64,000 bases of DNA from Phycomyces nitens (taxonomy: Eukaryota; Mucoromycota; Mucoromycetes; Mucorales; Phycomycetaceae). The first letter of the stretch is position 1. Each line of letters starts with the position of its first letter. Position numbers and translations under genes: made by a program. Below the pieces are notes generated by a model that was not told where the DNA came from, searched no databases, and saw only the letters and a program-made list of their open reading frames with translations. Positions 11,455 through 23,800 of the stretch are shown piece by piece. The DNA is taken from the NCBI GenBank assembly GCA_022702545.1, contig JAHRBC010000005.1, forward strand, positions 4,797,501 to 4,861,500, written 5' to 3'.

Positions 11455-12282
11455 AAAAAACGGTAGCATAACTACCGTTTTGTTCACACAGGCGAAAAAT
11501 TATTTTTCTCAAAAATGCGCAACATCTTTAACACCAAATAAAATGCTCATTTCAATAAACAAGGTTGCCTAAAAACTTACGAGCCCTTTCTATGGTACTA
11601 CAACTACCTCATTGCCTGATGAAAAGACATTCCATGCAACTTTTATGATTCGGGATCGATGACATTACCTTTCAACCACAATCTGCGGAGATAAAGTGCT
11701 CTAATAAATATTAATGTCATATAAAATAAAATAAAATGGCTAATAATATCAAAAACAAAAAATTGGTTTCAAAAAACGGTAGTTATGCTACTGTTTTGTT
11801 CACACAGGCGAAAAATTATTTTTCTCAAATGCGCAACATCGTTAACACCAAATAAAATGCTCATTTCAATAAATAATGTTGCCTAAAAACTTACGAGCCC
11901 TTTCTATGGTACTACAACTACCTCATTGCCTGATGAAAAGACATTCCATGCGACTTTTATGAATCGGCATCGATGACATTACCTTTCAACCACAATCTGC
12001 GGAGATAAAGTGCTCAAAAATCATAAAAAACGGTAGTTATGCTACCGTTTTCGGCACAGCTACTGGTCCTTCCGCCGTAGTGCTAAAAACTTACGAGCCC
12101 TTTATATGGTGCTACAACTATCTCATTGCCAGATGAAAAGACATTTCATGCAACTTTTATGAATCGGGATCAATGACATTACCTTTCAACCACAATCTGC
12201 GGAGATAAAGTGCTCTAAAATCATAAAAAACGGTAGTTATGCTACCGTTTTTGGCACAGCTACCAGTCCTTCCACCATAGTG
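11455..12282. repeat. subterminal repeat region with AACGGTAG palindromes
   Basis: Units such as AACGGTAG...GCTACCGTTTT recur at about 11459-11479, 11777-11797, 12029-12050 and 12228-12249, several as short palindromes around a central TTATG. A unit of about 135 bp starting ctaaaaacttacgagccc appears three times (about 11572, 11884 and 12084). Two terminus-like ends are present, CCGTAGTG at 12075-12082 and CCATAGTG at 12275-12282, 200 bp apart, as if the last 200 bp had been duplicated. The same motifs in inverse orientation open elements I and J. Confidence 0.75.
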
Positions 12283-13104
12283 TAGGAGAAATAAACTAAA
12301 GAAGTACAGAATGGTGCAATCCTGCAAGAAGGTGAGAAAGGGTTCACAAAGGAAAGAATATAAAAAAGGAAATAATAAAGTGTGATAAAATAAAATCAAG
12401 AAAATTGAAAGGAAAGGAAAATAAAGAAATTTGGGGATCAGCCATCCTACTCGGTTCAGACCTTTTCTTCGGACTGGTCCGGCCTCCGACCCCTCCTAAG
12501 CCTTTTCTGGGCCCTTGGTCCGGCTTCATGGTTGAAACAAAACTTAGCCACAACACACGTGTCAAGACTGACGCGTGATGTGTGTATACGGTTGTGTATA
12601 GTGACGAACGACGGCAAATAATAAAACGATAATAAAGATAAAGAAAATGACTAACGAAACTCAACAGTATATTCCCAAAATGTAACCGGGCAAAATATCA
12701 CTGCTCTTCAGAGATCGAAAAGTACAAATAAAATAAAATAGAACCGGTATTAAACCCAACGAAAGATATCTTTTATTGATTGAAAACTGAATGTCTTTTA
12801 TAGACATTCAGAATCGAAAAAGAATAACTGAAAATAATAAAATAAATGGATGGAATTGTGCCATCGCAGTCAAGGTAAAACAAAGAATAAAGAAATAAGT
12901 GAATAAAATGATGTAATTCTAGACAAGTGTGATAAAGTATAGTATAAAAATATTGTAAAAATAATAAAGGTAAAAATGGAAGAAGTACATTGTACAAAGA
13001 CAATTGTTTAAAGAGGTGTAAAATAGTGCAATCCTGCAAGAAGGTGTCAAGGATTCACAAAAGAAATAGGAAAGGAAATAATATAAAAAAGGAAATAAAT
13101 AAAT
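12283..13104. repeat. dispersed repeat R, left part
   Basis: No gene supported. It holds a GC-richer core (about 12430-12580) that is also present at about 20230-20415, plus AT-rich sequence with two related copies of caatcctgcaagaaggtg (12313 and 13031). Element C is inserted in a copy of this repeat: the sequence left of 13105 and right of 20181 joins into a stretch resembling 12365-12410. Confidence 0.5.
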
Positions 13105-13707
13105 CACTGCAAAAGAAGGGTTGTATTAGCCAGAATTAGAGATTTTGAATTATTACGAATTTTTAAAAATGAATTCTAACTCCATCATTTTGACAATTTT
13201 TTAATGATGAGACCTAATTTCGCATTTTATTTCATATATGAGCTCTAAATCGCATATTTGACGCAAAATAGCACACATTTTAATTGACTTTGCAAAATAA
13301 ATAAATTAAATTGGCATTATTTTTTTTTCATTTTTATAAACTATATCGATTTTTACGATTATTGCTTTTTTATTGATTGTATAGACAAAACATTCAATAT
13401 ATTTAAGATGAATCAATGTGTACGTAATAATAATGACCAATATTTTAAAATAAAAAAATAATATTCAAGGATAATTAATAATTTCGGCACCATTAGTAAT
13501 CCACCAATTTTTTTGAATGTAAGAGATTGGGTTTGTAATGCTTATAAATATTAAGGGAGATTGATTCAAAGCCCAGATATCAAAAGACGATGATGAATAA
13601 ATGGTGTGTTTGATAATAGGATTAATAATATATATCGTCTCGCTCTGAAATACGATTCATATAAAAAAGAGCCAAATATAATACCTCTTGCTCATATAAT
13701 CTTTATT

Positions 13708-16700
13708 ATGAATAACATTAAAAACGAAACATACAACCTCCTGTGCAAATGTTCGGCCTGTACCAAATATACAGCCAATGGAATATTGCAGAATGCACAG
13801 ACATTCATGCGCCATAAGAATTCTGATAATGTGTCAAGCATTGGTCCCAAGGATAGAGATGATTGTAAGTGAAATTGTATATCGTTATTCATAATCTAAT
13901 AATGTTTGTTGTTAATTATTACAGCCAATGTCAGAAGCACAGTTGAAGAAGAGTCAGATATCATAATGCCTGATATTTCTAATGAGTTTATTGATTGTAA
14001 GTGCGATATATTTTGGTTATCAATTACAGGTACTAACTTTTATTTTATTATAGATGAAGACAGCTTTTCTATCATGTCAGTCGAAACTACTGGACAACAG
14101 ATACCTTTCTTGAGAGAAGACAATGTTTTTGACGTTGAGGAGGAATCAGATGTTGAGTCATCACTCATTGCAGCTGACAATGAGGATTCCGATTCAAATG
14201 ATGAATCTAGCGATGAAGATGAGACTGAGATTGATGGCGGCAATGGTTTTGAACAAATGATGGCTTCAAGTATGTATACATAAAATACAAACATATTTAA
14301 TTGTATACAAGTTATTTATCATATACTTTCCTTTGTAGTTGGATCCTTGAAGATTCATAACATGTCCCAAACCAGCCAGTTCATGGCTATCTTTGGCGTT
14401 ATCTTCCAAGCATTCTACTTGGTTCAAACGGGAGGATCGGCCATGCTCAAATTCTTTCACCATCTTCTTGTTGCCTTTGAGAAGGATGCTGACCTGCCAC
14501 TTACTGTCAATGCCTTGAAAGCAATGACCGGATTTGACGTAATGACCAAAGGCATTGTAAAGTACACTGTTTGCAACAAGTGCTTTGCAATCTACTCGCC
14601 AGACAATCATCAGCCAACATGCACTTTCAAGAAATACTCCAGCACGCATACCCAAATTTGCAACAATCCAATTTTCACCGATCCATCTGCCAGAGATCCA
14701 ATCCCGTTCATGGTATTCCCATACAGCTCACTCAAGAATACTTTGACACAGTATCTCTGTAAGCCTGGATTTGAGGACAAGCTGTTCCAATGGAGATCAA
14801 GAGAGACCGTGGAGAACACCTTCCTTGACATATATGATGGTGCAATGTGGAATGAGTTGCTCGATGATAATGATATGCCATTTGTTGACGATGACTATTC
14901 CCTCATGTTGACATTGAACGTGGATTGGTTTCAGCCATTCGATGGGCGCACTCATGCCAGTGGTGCTTTATATCTGTCGATTAATAACTTGCCCAGAGAG
15001 GAAAGGATGAAGCCAGAAAACATCATTCTTGTTGGCGTCATGCCAGGGCCAAAGGAAGCAAAGACCGATCAGATGAACAACTTTCTTGAGCCTCTTGTTG
15101 ACGAGTTGGTTGACTTTTACACTGGAATGACAATCAAGACGGCCATGTTCCCTGGTGGTGTTCGTGTTCGTGCTGCTCTCATGTGTGTTGCCTGCGATAT
15201 ACCAGCTGCAAGAAAAACCGCGGGATTTACAGGGCATGCAAGCACCAACGCTTGTCACAAGTGTGCACGTCAGTTTTCGGTGATCGATGGATCGAGCAAG
15301 ATCGATTACTCTGGGTTTGACGTTGAGAATTGGACACCAAGAGAAAAGGCAGCCAATGCTGTGCATGCCGAAATGTGGTTCAATGCAGAATCAGACGTCG
15401 AACGGGCAGAGTTGGAGAAAAACAATGGTACCCGATATTCTGAATTGCATCGCCTACACTACTTTGATCCTGTCCGGTGTACGATCGTAGATCCTATGCA
15501 CAACTTGTTTCTTGGTACAGCCAAACGGATGATCAGCATTTGGAGAGACCTCGGTTATTTTCCCAGCACCACTCTTGCCCGCATGCAACATCTGGCAGAT
15601 TCCATTCTTGTTCCTCCTGGATATGCTGTATTGTCCAACAAAATTGCTTCTGGGTTCCCATATATGAAGGCAGACGAGTGGCGATCGTGGTGTCTTGTGT
15701 ATTCGCTGGTTGTCCTGGAGAATGCTTTGCCAGAAACAGACTACAATAACTGGCTAGTATTCGTTGATGCATGCCGTCTATTGACAGGACCATCTGTCAC
15801 GACTCAGAGTATAGACGAGGCACACCAGCTCCTTGGCAATTTTGGTGAAAAGTGCGAGATTTTGTATGGAACTGTCAGCATCACACCAAACATGCATCTG
15901 CATATGCACTTACGTGAGTCCATGCTTGACTTTGGCCCTGTCTATGCATTCTGGTTGTATAGCTTTGAACGATACAATGGCAAGCTCAAGAATATCAAGA
16001 CAAATCGCCGCAATGGATTCGAGGTCACTTTCATGAAGGTCTTCTTGGAAAAGGGATTCATCAGCAACTTTCTTCAGTTCTATTCTGCCAAACTTTCACC
16101 ACCCATGGTAGAATTTCTCCAAGAAGTTGCTCAAATAGCACCGACGCCTGTAAGATCCTTGGTGAACTCTGAGTACGGCCACCCTCCATATATGCAATTC
16201 AATCTCAACATGTTCCTCCAAGCTGCCACCAATCCATGGTTTAATGTCACTGGAAGTGAAGCCCTGCCATTGACCTCGTTGCCATTGAAATTGTCGCCTT
16301 TATCTATAATGACTGGCAATCATTATAAGTACTTGGTCGAATTCTATAACAAGGCTTACCAAGACACTGGGATTTCCTTCTGTGCCACGGATAGCATCCC
16401 ACTTGGAGGGCATGTCTATATCAATGACCGGATTCGCAAGATGAAGAAGATTTCGTTGCTAGGACAAGAGTATTGGAGTGGTGAAAAGAAAAAGCGCGGT
16501 TCTTTTGTACAAGTCTTGTTTCTGGACAATTCGACAAGTGAATTCGTTGCATTTCCCGGCCAGATTGAGTATTTATTTACTCATGTTATCAAGATTGGTG
16601 GAATCGAAAGAGTTTCTACTTTTGCTTTCGTCAAATGGTTTCCGACGTATAATGCTGGCAGATATCAACCGTTGATCAACCAAGGTCTGGAGCTGTGGGA

Positions 16701-16842
16701 AAAGGGGTTTTTAGAGGAGACCATTGAGTGTATTATTCCAGTACATCGTCTGCATTCTTGCTTTGCATTGACAACTCACAATCTCCAACAAGGGTCTCAA
16801 AAACGCCTGATTATTCCATTACCTAGAAAAGTCGTCACTTAA
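13708..16842 (+). CDS. CACTA-like transposase, intact, 982 residues
   Basis: Four exons, 13708-13864, 13925-13996, 14054-14269 and 14339-16842, total 2949 nt, with GT-AG introns and matching phases. The start MNNIKNETYN was chosen because it lies just before the CKCSAC zinc-ligand set (CxCxxC, then MRH), the feature shared with B and D; the frame is open further upstream to 13606. Residues about 85-145 are very acidic (SDEDETE). The main exon carries DIYDGAMW, NVDWFQPFDG, VGVMPGPKEA, CDIPAARKTAGF with the downstream ACHKC pair, IVDPMHNLFLGTAKRM, and WLYSFERYNGKLKNIKTNRR. It ends IIPLPRKVVT. By family knowledge such proteins cut and rejoin element ends in the nucleus. The Asp-Ile-Pro and Cys-x2-Cys block parallels the Transposase_21 (Tnp2) fold of plant CACTA and fungal Plavaka proteins. 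The catalytic triad is not assigned. Confidence 0.88.
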
Positions 16843-17375
16843 TAAAAAAAATTGCGTTTTTGACCACAAACATCAGCCACGTAATGCTTATTTTTCTTGT
16901 TTTACTTTACCATCTGTTATTTTATCAATACATTTTTAAGATTGATTAAAATATTAGATTGATATATACAAGTTTCATGTTCTTTAAAACAGATATCAAA
17001 ACAAATATTTATTTTCTTCAGCTCATTATGCGATAAGCCAAGTAGCTGTTTATTTAATACCCGATAATCAGCTATATTTTAAAGTTTATACTACATAATA
17101 TACTAAAAATTTTCATTTAAATTCCAAGTTTATAAAGCCGATGAAAATATTTTATTTTACTATTAAATATTTGTTTTGCAATAATTATGACTAAAATAAA
17201 ATAACCATTAAAAATAATATTGTTTCTCACCATCTTGTCTTTCTTTATTTTTTAATGCTTCAACAATACAAAAACGAGTAATGCCAATCCTACCACCATC
17301 ATCTTCCAGCCCAACAACTTGTTTCAACTTATTCAATAAAGACCATTATATCAAGACAACCAAATACAAATATTT
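16843..17375. other. convergent spacer between transposase and accessory gene of C
   Basis: Very AT-rich, no supported gene. AATAAA-like signals lie just after 16842 and, on the minus strand, left of 17376, fitting 3-prime ends of two convergent transcripts. Confidence 0.5.
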
Positions 17376-18473
17376 TTATTGCCGTGTTGCAATCCACTTG
17401 GCAACACGCGCCTTCTGCTCTTTTGACAATTCAATATGTCTACTTTCAACAGGACAAGAAGAAAAGTCAATGACCTTTATCTTCTTTTCCTTGCTCCTCT
17501 GGGCTTTCAACTCGCCCAAGTACTCCTCGACCTATATCATAATCAAATTAATTAATTATATGAAGCACATCAAATTTGCCCGAACAATATCTTACCAAAG
17601 GATGTCTGTTACTGGGAGTATAAACGGTATACTCCCGTTGCTCATCATCAGACTCAATGTCAGACAACATCTCTTTGTCTAAGAGATCCTCGACTGTCTC
17701 TCCATACTTGGACTCCAAGTTCGCCCTGTCTGCCAAATGCAGCCTCTTGTAGGCGGCGAGGACCTATTTCAAAATCAAGTATTAGAAGTATGAAAACAAA
17801 TATTATATTATACTAACTCTTGTTTTTCTCGTACGTCTACGAGAAGACTGGTTTCGCTTAGCTAACTTTTCTGGCGAGGTGTTAGCTCTGTTTAGCTTGT
17901 ACGAGATATGCCGTCTTGTTTTTCCTCTATGACTGCAGACGCAAGAGGCTGTCCTTCGGGCTGTTGATGGATATACATCCGGACCTTGTCTGCAATAGGC
18001 CGGTTGGATGAAGAGAGTGCCCCCTCATTCATTGTCAATGGTGTAGACACCAAGACATTCCTTGTCTCTGATCGTATGAGGCGCTATATGACATAGGGTA
18101 AGTAATTCATCAATATAAAATTAATATTTATATATAGATATCCTACCGAGACCGATGGAAGTCGATACTTCATATACATCTGTGGTGGTGGAGCTTGATG
18201 GGGGGAAACTTGGCTACTGTTGCCATTCGAGTTCTTGAGGGATTCCATCCCTTGATGGACCTGCTGCAACAGGACATGCGACTCATTCAGTCTTGTCTGA
18301 AGAGCCGACAGGTTTGACAACACTGCGCCGTCCTGTTCAGCGTTGTTGCTTGGAGCAGGAAGGATCGTCTGCATCACGGTTCCTGCTGGTCTAGTGCCAC
18401 TAGTCTTACCAATCGACTTCTTGGTAGTCGACTTGTAGGTCTTTTTAGAGCTTGATGATATAAATTGAGACAT
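17376..18473 (-). pseudogene. transposon accessory protein in C, diverged, probable frameshift
   Basis: Exons 18473-18147, 18083-17818, 17763-17596 and 17531-17376. The last exon is 156 nt, exactly as in A and B. The N-terminus is Ser/Lys/Thr-rich, followed by a coiled-coil-like stretch (LSALQTRLNESHVLLQQ). Exon 2 is 266 nt, not a multiple of three. Its first part reads openly until a TAG-free run ends at TAA near 17910, while the basic end (RRHISYKLNR ... RRRTRKTR) that aligns with the other copies is in another frame. A single-base loss near 17960 is the simplest explanation. Exon 3 keeps the acidic segment LSDIESDDEQ but has lost a clear PSWRSDE. The C-terminus ends VAKWIATRQ. It converges on the transposase, as in every copy. 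Confidence 0.65.
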
Positions 18474-18892
18474 TGAATACTAGAAAAATATATTAAAGTG
18501 TGAGGTTCGTTGATTATGAATATCTATTTTCCAATAGATTTTGAAATATTCCGTAAATAATACATACATGAGAAAGTAATTAAAAGTAATTAAAAAGTAT
18601 ACTTCTTTCTAAAGAGGTTTTATAGTATTTTGATCTTTGCTTACATTATGCTGTCAGGTATACTTAGTAATCTGCTTCAACTGGCTAATCCATTTAATTT
18701 GCTTGCACTGACTAATCCATTTGTAATATTTGGGCTCTGTTTCAAAAATACAAATCGTTTTATTAAGTGGGCTTATTAGTTCCACGTCACGTTCGGGACA
18801 CTCAATATCGCCATTGATCTCTATTGGATTATTGCTTTCAACCTTTGTTCTTTTCTTTTCTTTTCCTTTCCTTTACTTTTCGGCATGGTAAG
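18474..18892. promoter_or_regulatory. divergent spacer, likely bidirectional promoter of C
   Basis: About 420 bp lies between the start of the accessory gene (-) and the first exon-like piece of the third gene (+). No gene is seen. Equivalent divergent spacers exist in A, B and E. The promoter role is inferred from geometry only. Confidence 0.35.
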
Positions 18893-19560
18893 CATCATTC
18901 TCTTTTAAAATTTTTTTACTCATCATGACTTTATATTTGTCCAGATATTCTTTTCTATATCCATACAAGGGCTGCTGGTTTATGTCAATAACTCTGGTAT
19001 ACTGGTAATGTTCTTTTTATTATCTCATTCAGTTTCCACAAGCTCATTGCTCTGCTTAGTAATTCACGGCCTCCCATTACAAACAAATACAGAGGAGCAC
19101 TTTGCTGTATATTATGGTATGATGACACTCCTTTATACACTAGACATGCTTTATTAACATTCGTTCCATTCATTAGAATTTTTTCGGTCATCTGGTATGT
19201 GCCGATTCCATGTCATCTGGTCAGTAATTGTGTCCGCTATACCCATTACCAAGTAAGTATACAACCTTTCAGCCCTTATATTACTTTACTAATCTCTTAT
19301 CTAATAGATGTAATCGAAATATTCTTCATCTGGTTGGCCATTGCGCCCATTGCGCCCATTACACTGATGACCAAGTAAGTATATAACCACTCAACGTTTA
19401 TATTATTTTCCTGACATATTCTTCATAGATATTACCGAAATTTTTTATACCATTTATCAAAGTATTCAAGTTTTCTCGATATAAATACCAATGTAAGTAT
19501 TGTTGTTCCATTCAAATTATTTTACAGTCTGCTAAAATACACCTATGAAAATTATCTAGC
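18893..19560 (+). other. micro-exon region (third gene) of element C
   Basis: A chain of short exon-like pieces with strong splice-site pairs: donors GTAAGC at 18890, GTAATG at 19005, GTAAGT at 19251, 19371 and 19495; acceptors at about 18945, 19031, 19308, 19429 and 19536. Pieces of about 60-70 nt sit between introns of about 50-60 nt. Position and orientation equal the third gene of A, B, E and H, but the sequence is too diverged to align by eye, and I could not fix a complete reading frame. The rest of C to 20178 is AT-rich without a recognisable gene. Confidence 0.4.
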
Positions 19561-20181
19561 CACCCTTTTTTTTCAAAAGAAAACAAACACCCACGTAAGC
19601 AGTGCCGCAGCAAGTAACAAAGGAAGGTAGGGGGGGTCTAGTAGACCAGGGTAACCCATATATTCTCCGGATGAGTAAAAGAATACCCATCCAATTGAGA
19701 AAAGGGCAAGGCTAGCATATTAGGCAATAAAATTAGGAGGGAGTAGAAATGAGAACGAATAGAAAACATTAGAAAAGCTTTTTTTATCCAATAAAAACTA
19801 TTATAAACTACATCTTTGGCCTGTATCTGCCATGAATTCATACCGAATTCATACTGAATCCTATGAGGACACTGCTTTAATATTGAAAAGAGCAACCTAT
19901 ATAAAGTAATTTAAAGAACTGAATCCTTCGGGGCTAGAAAATATGGGACGAAAAAAAAAGAAACCCCCCAATTTTCGTGACAAAAAAAAGCACAAAAAAA
20001 ATAACCCACCTTTTGCTTTTTGCGCTTTGACGTTTCAGTATACTGATTGGAATCATTCAGACAACGAATCCTAAAAATTTAATATTAAAAAATTTGGCAA
20101 ATTTTATATCAAATCTTTATCATTCAGTCAAGAATTTTATAAATATCAGTATACTAAAATGGCCCTTCTTTTGCAGTGAAT

Positions 20182-20421
20182 GTGATAAAATAAAAACGGG
20201 AAAAGACTGGGAAGAAAGAAAAATATAGAAACTCGGGGATCGCCCAGCCAACGTCATCTCACTGGAAACCCGCCCAACTCACTCGGCTCGGACTTCTTAC
20301 TCGGACTTGTCCGGCCACCGACCCCTCCTACGTCTATGTCCGGGCCCTTGGTCCGGCTTCCTTGGTCCGGCTTCATGGTCGAAACCGAACTTGCCCACAA
20401 CACACGTGTCAAGACATGAAA
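20182..20421. repeat. dispersed repeat R, right part
   Basis: Related to 12385-12560, including ccgacccctcctacg, gggcccttggtccggctt and cacaacacacgtgtcaagac. It was separated from its left part by element C. No gene seen. Confidence 0.55.
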
Positions 20422-20492
20422 GCGCGGATGGTTAAGTGGTATAATCTTCGCCTGCCACGCGAAGGGCCCGGGTTCGATTCCCGGTCCGCGCA
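20422..20492 (+). tRNA. tRNA-Gly (anticodon GCC)
   Basis: 71 nt that fold as a cloverleaf: acceptor stem GCGCGGA with TCCGCGC, D arm GGTTAAGTGGTATAA, and anticodon stem TTCGC/GCGAA around loop CTGCCAC. The T arm GGGTTCGATTCCC lies in its stem. No intron. Internal A and B box sequences are intact, and a T-run follows within 40 bp. It carries glycine to GGC and GGT codons. It is the only host-type gene recognised in the window and lies 41 bp upstream of the LTR of gypsy2. Confidence 0.93.
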
Positions 20493-20572
20493 ATAACTTA
20501 ATATAGTTGTGCCTGATATTATTTTGATGAATCTGATACGTAACTCTTTGTTTATTATAAAAATAAAAACCA

Positions 20573-20890
20573 TGTCGTTCCTGATCTAGGCTATCTTCCA
20601 ATTCACTGTAAACGTAGTCGAATTGGTCAAGCTTTAATACACAGGAGTATTCAAAATAAGAGAGAGGATAAAAGATAATTTTTATTGTTTTGAATTTGGA
20701 TATCTTATATAGTTTTCTAAATGATTATTCATCTTTGACTACACTGAAGAGGTGTCTAATGTTCTTACAAAATTATTATAAACGGATTACAAATTTCTGT
20801 AATTACAAACAGATGAATAATCATTTCAAATCATGCCTCATTTGTAAAGACAAGTCACTAGAGCTTGTTTCACCAAAATTAGACACGACA
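20573..20890 (-). repeat. 3-prime LTR of gypsy1
   Basis: 318 bp, near-identical to 25621-25938. It begins TGTCG and ends CGACA, a short inverted repeat typical of LTR ends. Confidence 0.9.
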
Positions 20891-23800
20891 TCACCCCCTT
20901 CCGAAACTGTTGATAGTCCTCGATCAACCAAGGGAGAGTCCAAAAGAGCAAGTGGCAAGGAAGAGGTAGGATTAATGGACAAGTCATGACGCATTTGGGA
21001 GCGAGAAACAGTGGGGTGGTACCAAGTCTTGTCAAAATCGTTAGATTTTGCAATTTTCAACCGATCAGCATGAACCCAAGACTTGTAAGGGACACCTTCC
21101 ACAGTGGTAATCTTGTAAATATTGGTGTCAGGGTTCTTGTCTACCACAATATACGGGCCCATCCAGTTATACTTGAGACCAAACTTGTTCTCATGACGAA
21201 GTAACAAGTATTCACCAATGGCAAATTGATGCGGTTTCATGATCGAATCCCAGCGGTCCTTGTCTTGTTGACTGATATTAGTTACACGAGCTTCGGCATC
21301 TTGGCGAGCTTGACGAAGTTGGCGCAAAAAGGGAGAGAGCTGTCGGCCAGAACTTGCGGATCTTCAGGAAGCGATGAGTCGAGAGATGGCCTTAGGAAAT
21401 CACCAGGTAATCTTGGTTCACGGCCATATGTTAAGAAGAAAGGACTGAAACCAGTGGTACGGTGTTTACGGATTCGGCAGGCAAACAATGCAGATTCCAG
21501 ATACTCGTCCCAACGATGGATAGCTCCATTTACATACTTGCGTAACATCTGCTTAAGGATACCATTGAGGCGTTCGCATTTGCCATTTGTGTGCGGGTGG
21601 AAAGCAGAAGTCAACTTGTGGTGGAGCTTAATCTTCTTGATGTAATAAGCTAGGATCTGGGACATGAAATTCGGACCACGGTCTGTTAAGATCTCATCAG
21701 GGCAACCAAAACGCATCACAATTTCTTCATATAAGAACTTGGCAATGGCTTCACCAGTGGCATCAGGAACCGCGCGAGCAATCGGCCAGTTTGTAGCATA
21801 GTCCACAGCCACGAGGATCCAGCGATTTCCTTGAGCAGTAGTAGGCAATTCACCGATGAAATCAAGGTGCCATCGAGAGAACGCAGGAGGCACATCCAAG
21901 GGTATCATCGGAGCATGGTGGACATTTCTCTCAGCATTCGATGCTAACTGGCACTCTGGACACTTGGTAAGCCATTCTTGGATCTGACTTCTCATTCCCG
22001 GCCACCACCAACGTTTCTTCATCAAATCATAAACAGTAGTTTCCCCAGCGTGACCAAATCCAGTATGGAAACTGTTTACTAAATCAGCCCGTTTTGCAAA
22101 GAGGGCGAATCTGATTTCTTGTACTTTGTCACTGGCTTTGACAAGTCTAAACACCTTCTGATCTCGGACCACAAAGTTCTTGCGCTGTTTGCTAAGCAAA
22201 TCCTTGATCTCTTCTGGCCATTCGTTGTCTGGGCGAGCATAGAATTTCGGCCAGTCAGCAGTGTCAGAAGTAGGCATTGCGTACAGATAGTCAGGCTCCA
22301 TTGATTCTACCTCGGACACGTTGGATTCAGGGCCATCCAAACGGGAGAGAACATCTGGGATACCATTCTCTTTTCCAGGCTTGTACTGTATTATGGGATC
22401 ATATAACTCAAACTCGGCTATCCATCGCACTAGTCTTGGAGTGGGCTTGACTTGGCTTCGGAAGTATTTGAGTGGGAGATGGTCCGTGAGCACCGTGAAC
22501 GGCTTTCCCTCGATCATGCAACGCCATGTGCGAAGTGCGTGCAAGATTCCGAGTAGCTCACGTTCTTGGGCAGGGTAGGATCTTTCGGCAGTGGACAACT
22601 TCTTCGACTCATAAGCCAACGGCTTCCATACTCCTTCTTTGTCTTCTTGCAGTAACACAGCACCAACGCCAAAATCGGAAGCATCGGTTTCAATCCGAAA
22701 CGGCTTGTCCATGTCTGGGGCCAAGAGAACGGGAGCAGAACTGAGCTTATCTTTCAAGATATCAAAACTGGTCTGACAAACATCTGTCCAAACAATGGGG
22801 CGTTTCTTGGGACCAACTCCTTTGGTTAAATCAGTTAGCGGGGCAGCAATTCCAGCAAATCCGGGTATAAACCGACGGTAGTGTTGAGCAAGTCCAATAA
22901 ACTGCCTAACTTCTTGAACATTGTTTGGAGGGGTCCAGTCTTGAATGGTTTTGATCTTGTCCGGGGAAGGGAGGATACCTTTTGCGGAGACTTGAAAACC
23001 CAGGAAGGTAAGCTCCTTCTTGTTAAACTCGCACTTCTTCTGGTTTGCGATCAGCTTGGCTTCTCGTAACCGATTCAGTACATGGCGGACATGCTTCTCG
23101 TGTTCTTCTGGTGTCTTACTGAAGATCAGAATATCATCCAAGTAAACCAATGCAAAGTCATCCAAGCAGTCGCCAAGAACCTTGTTCATCAAGTGCTGGA
23201 AAGTGGGCGGGGCATTGGTCAATCCAAAAGGAAGTACCAGGAACTCATATTGGCCATATCTTGTATTGAACGCGGTTTTCGGTACATCTGATTGTTGAAT
23301 GCGAACCTGGTGATAGCCACTGCGCAGATCCAGACTTGTAAAGTGATTGGCACCTTTTAAACGCTCCAAACACTCATCAATGTGGGGTAATGGGTGGTTA
23401 TTCCTTATTGTGACCTTGTTCAAAGCACGATAATCGACGCACATGCGCATCTCTCCATTCTTCTTCTTCACAAACAGAATCGGCACACCCCATGGTGATG
23501 AGCTCGGACGAATGAGGCCCAGGTCCAGTAGTTCTTTCAGCTGTCTCTTCAACTCATCTAGCTCGCGAGGGCTCATTTTAAATGGCGGTTTGTTTGTAGG
23601 CTGTGCATCTCCAGTGTTTATTACATGCTGAACTTCGCGATCTGGCGGCAACCCAGGCAATCCATCTTGAAACACGTCACTGAACTCTTTGACCAGATCA
23701 TTCCACTGGGAATCATCATTGTTTGTGTTCAGTTTACTCTTGATGTGTAGCAGAAAACACGCGGCCTCCTCCTTGCCAACGAGTTTCTGTACTTGCTTTG

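Larger units (their letters stand above)
10674..12282 (+). mobile_element. CACTACGG-type element X, right-hand fragment
   Basis: Holds the C-terminal end of a diverged transposase-like gene followed by a subterminal region rich in AACGGTAG repeats and ending in CCATAGTG at 12282 (CACTATGG on the minus strand). Its left part is missing because element B is inserted at 10673. Ends and subterminal repeats match the non-autonomous elements I and J, so X is probably what remains of their autonomous relative. Confidence 0.6.
13105..20178 (+). mobile_element. CACTA-like element C, complete, 7074 bp
   Basis: Left end CACTGCAAAAGAAGGG at 13105-13120 and its exact inverse at 20163-20178 form a 16-bp terminal inverted repeat. 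The 3-bp direct repeats AAT at 13102-13104 and 20179-20181 are a target-site duplication, as expected for CACTA transposons. It encodes a transposase (+), an accessory gene (-) and a micro-exon region (+), in the same order and orientation as A. The left 1.24 kb is almost identical to element G at the right window edge, so the family has been active recently. Confidence 0.88.

Noticed and set aside
12430..12580. Possible CpG-rich promoter
   Set aside because: It recurs at 20230-20415 as part of a dispersed repeat, with no gene attached to either copy.
13606..13707. Upstream start codon for the C transposase
   Set aside because: It is in frame and possible, but the extra 34 residues have no counterpart in B or D, so the start at 13708 was preferred.
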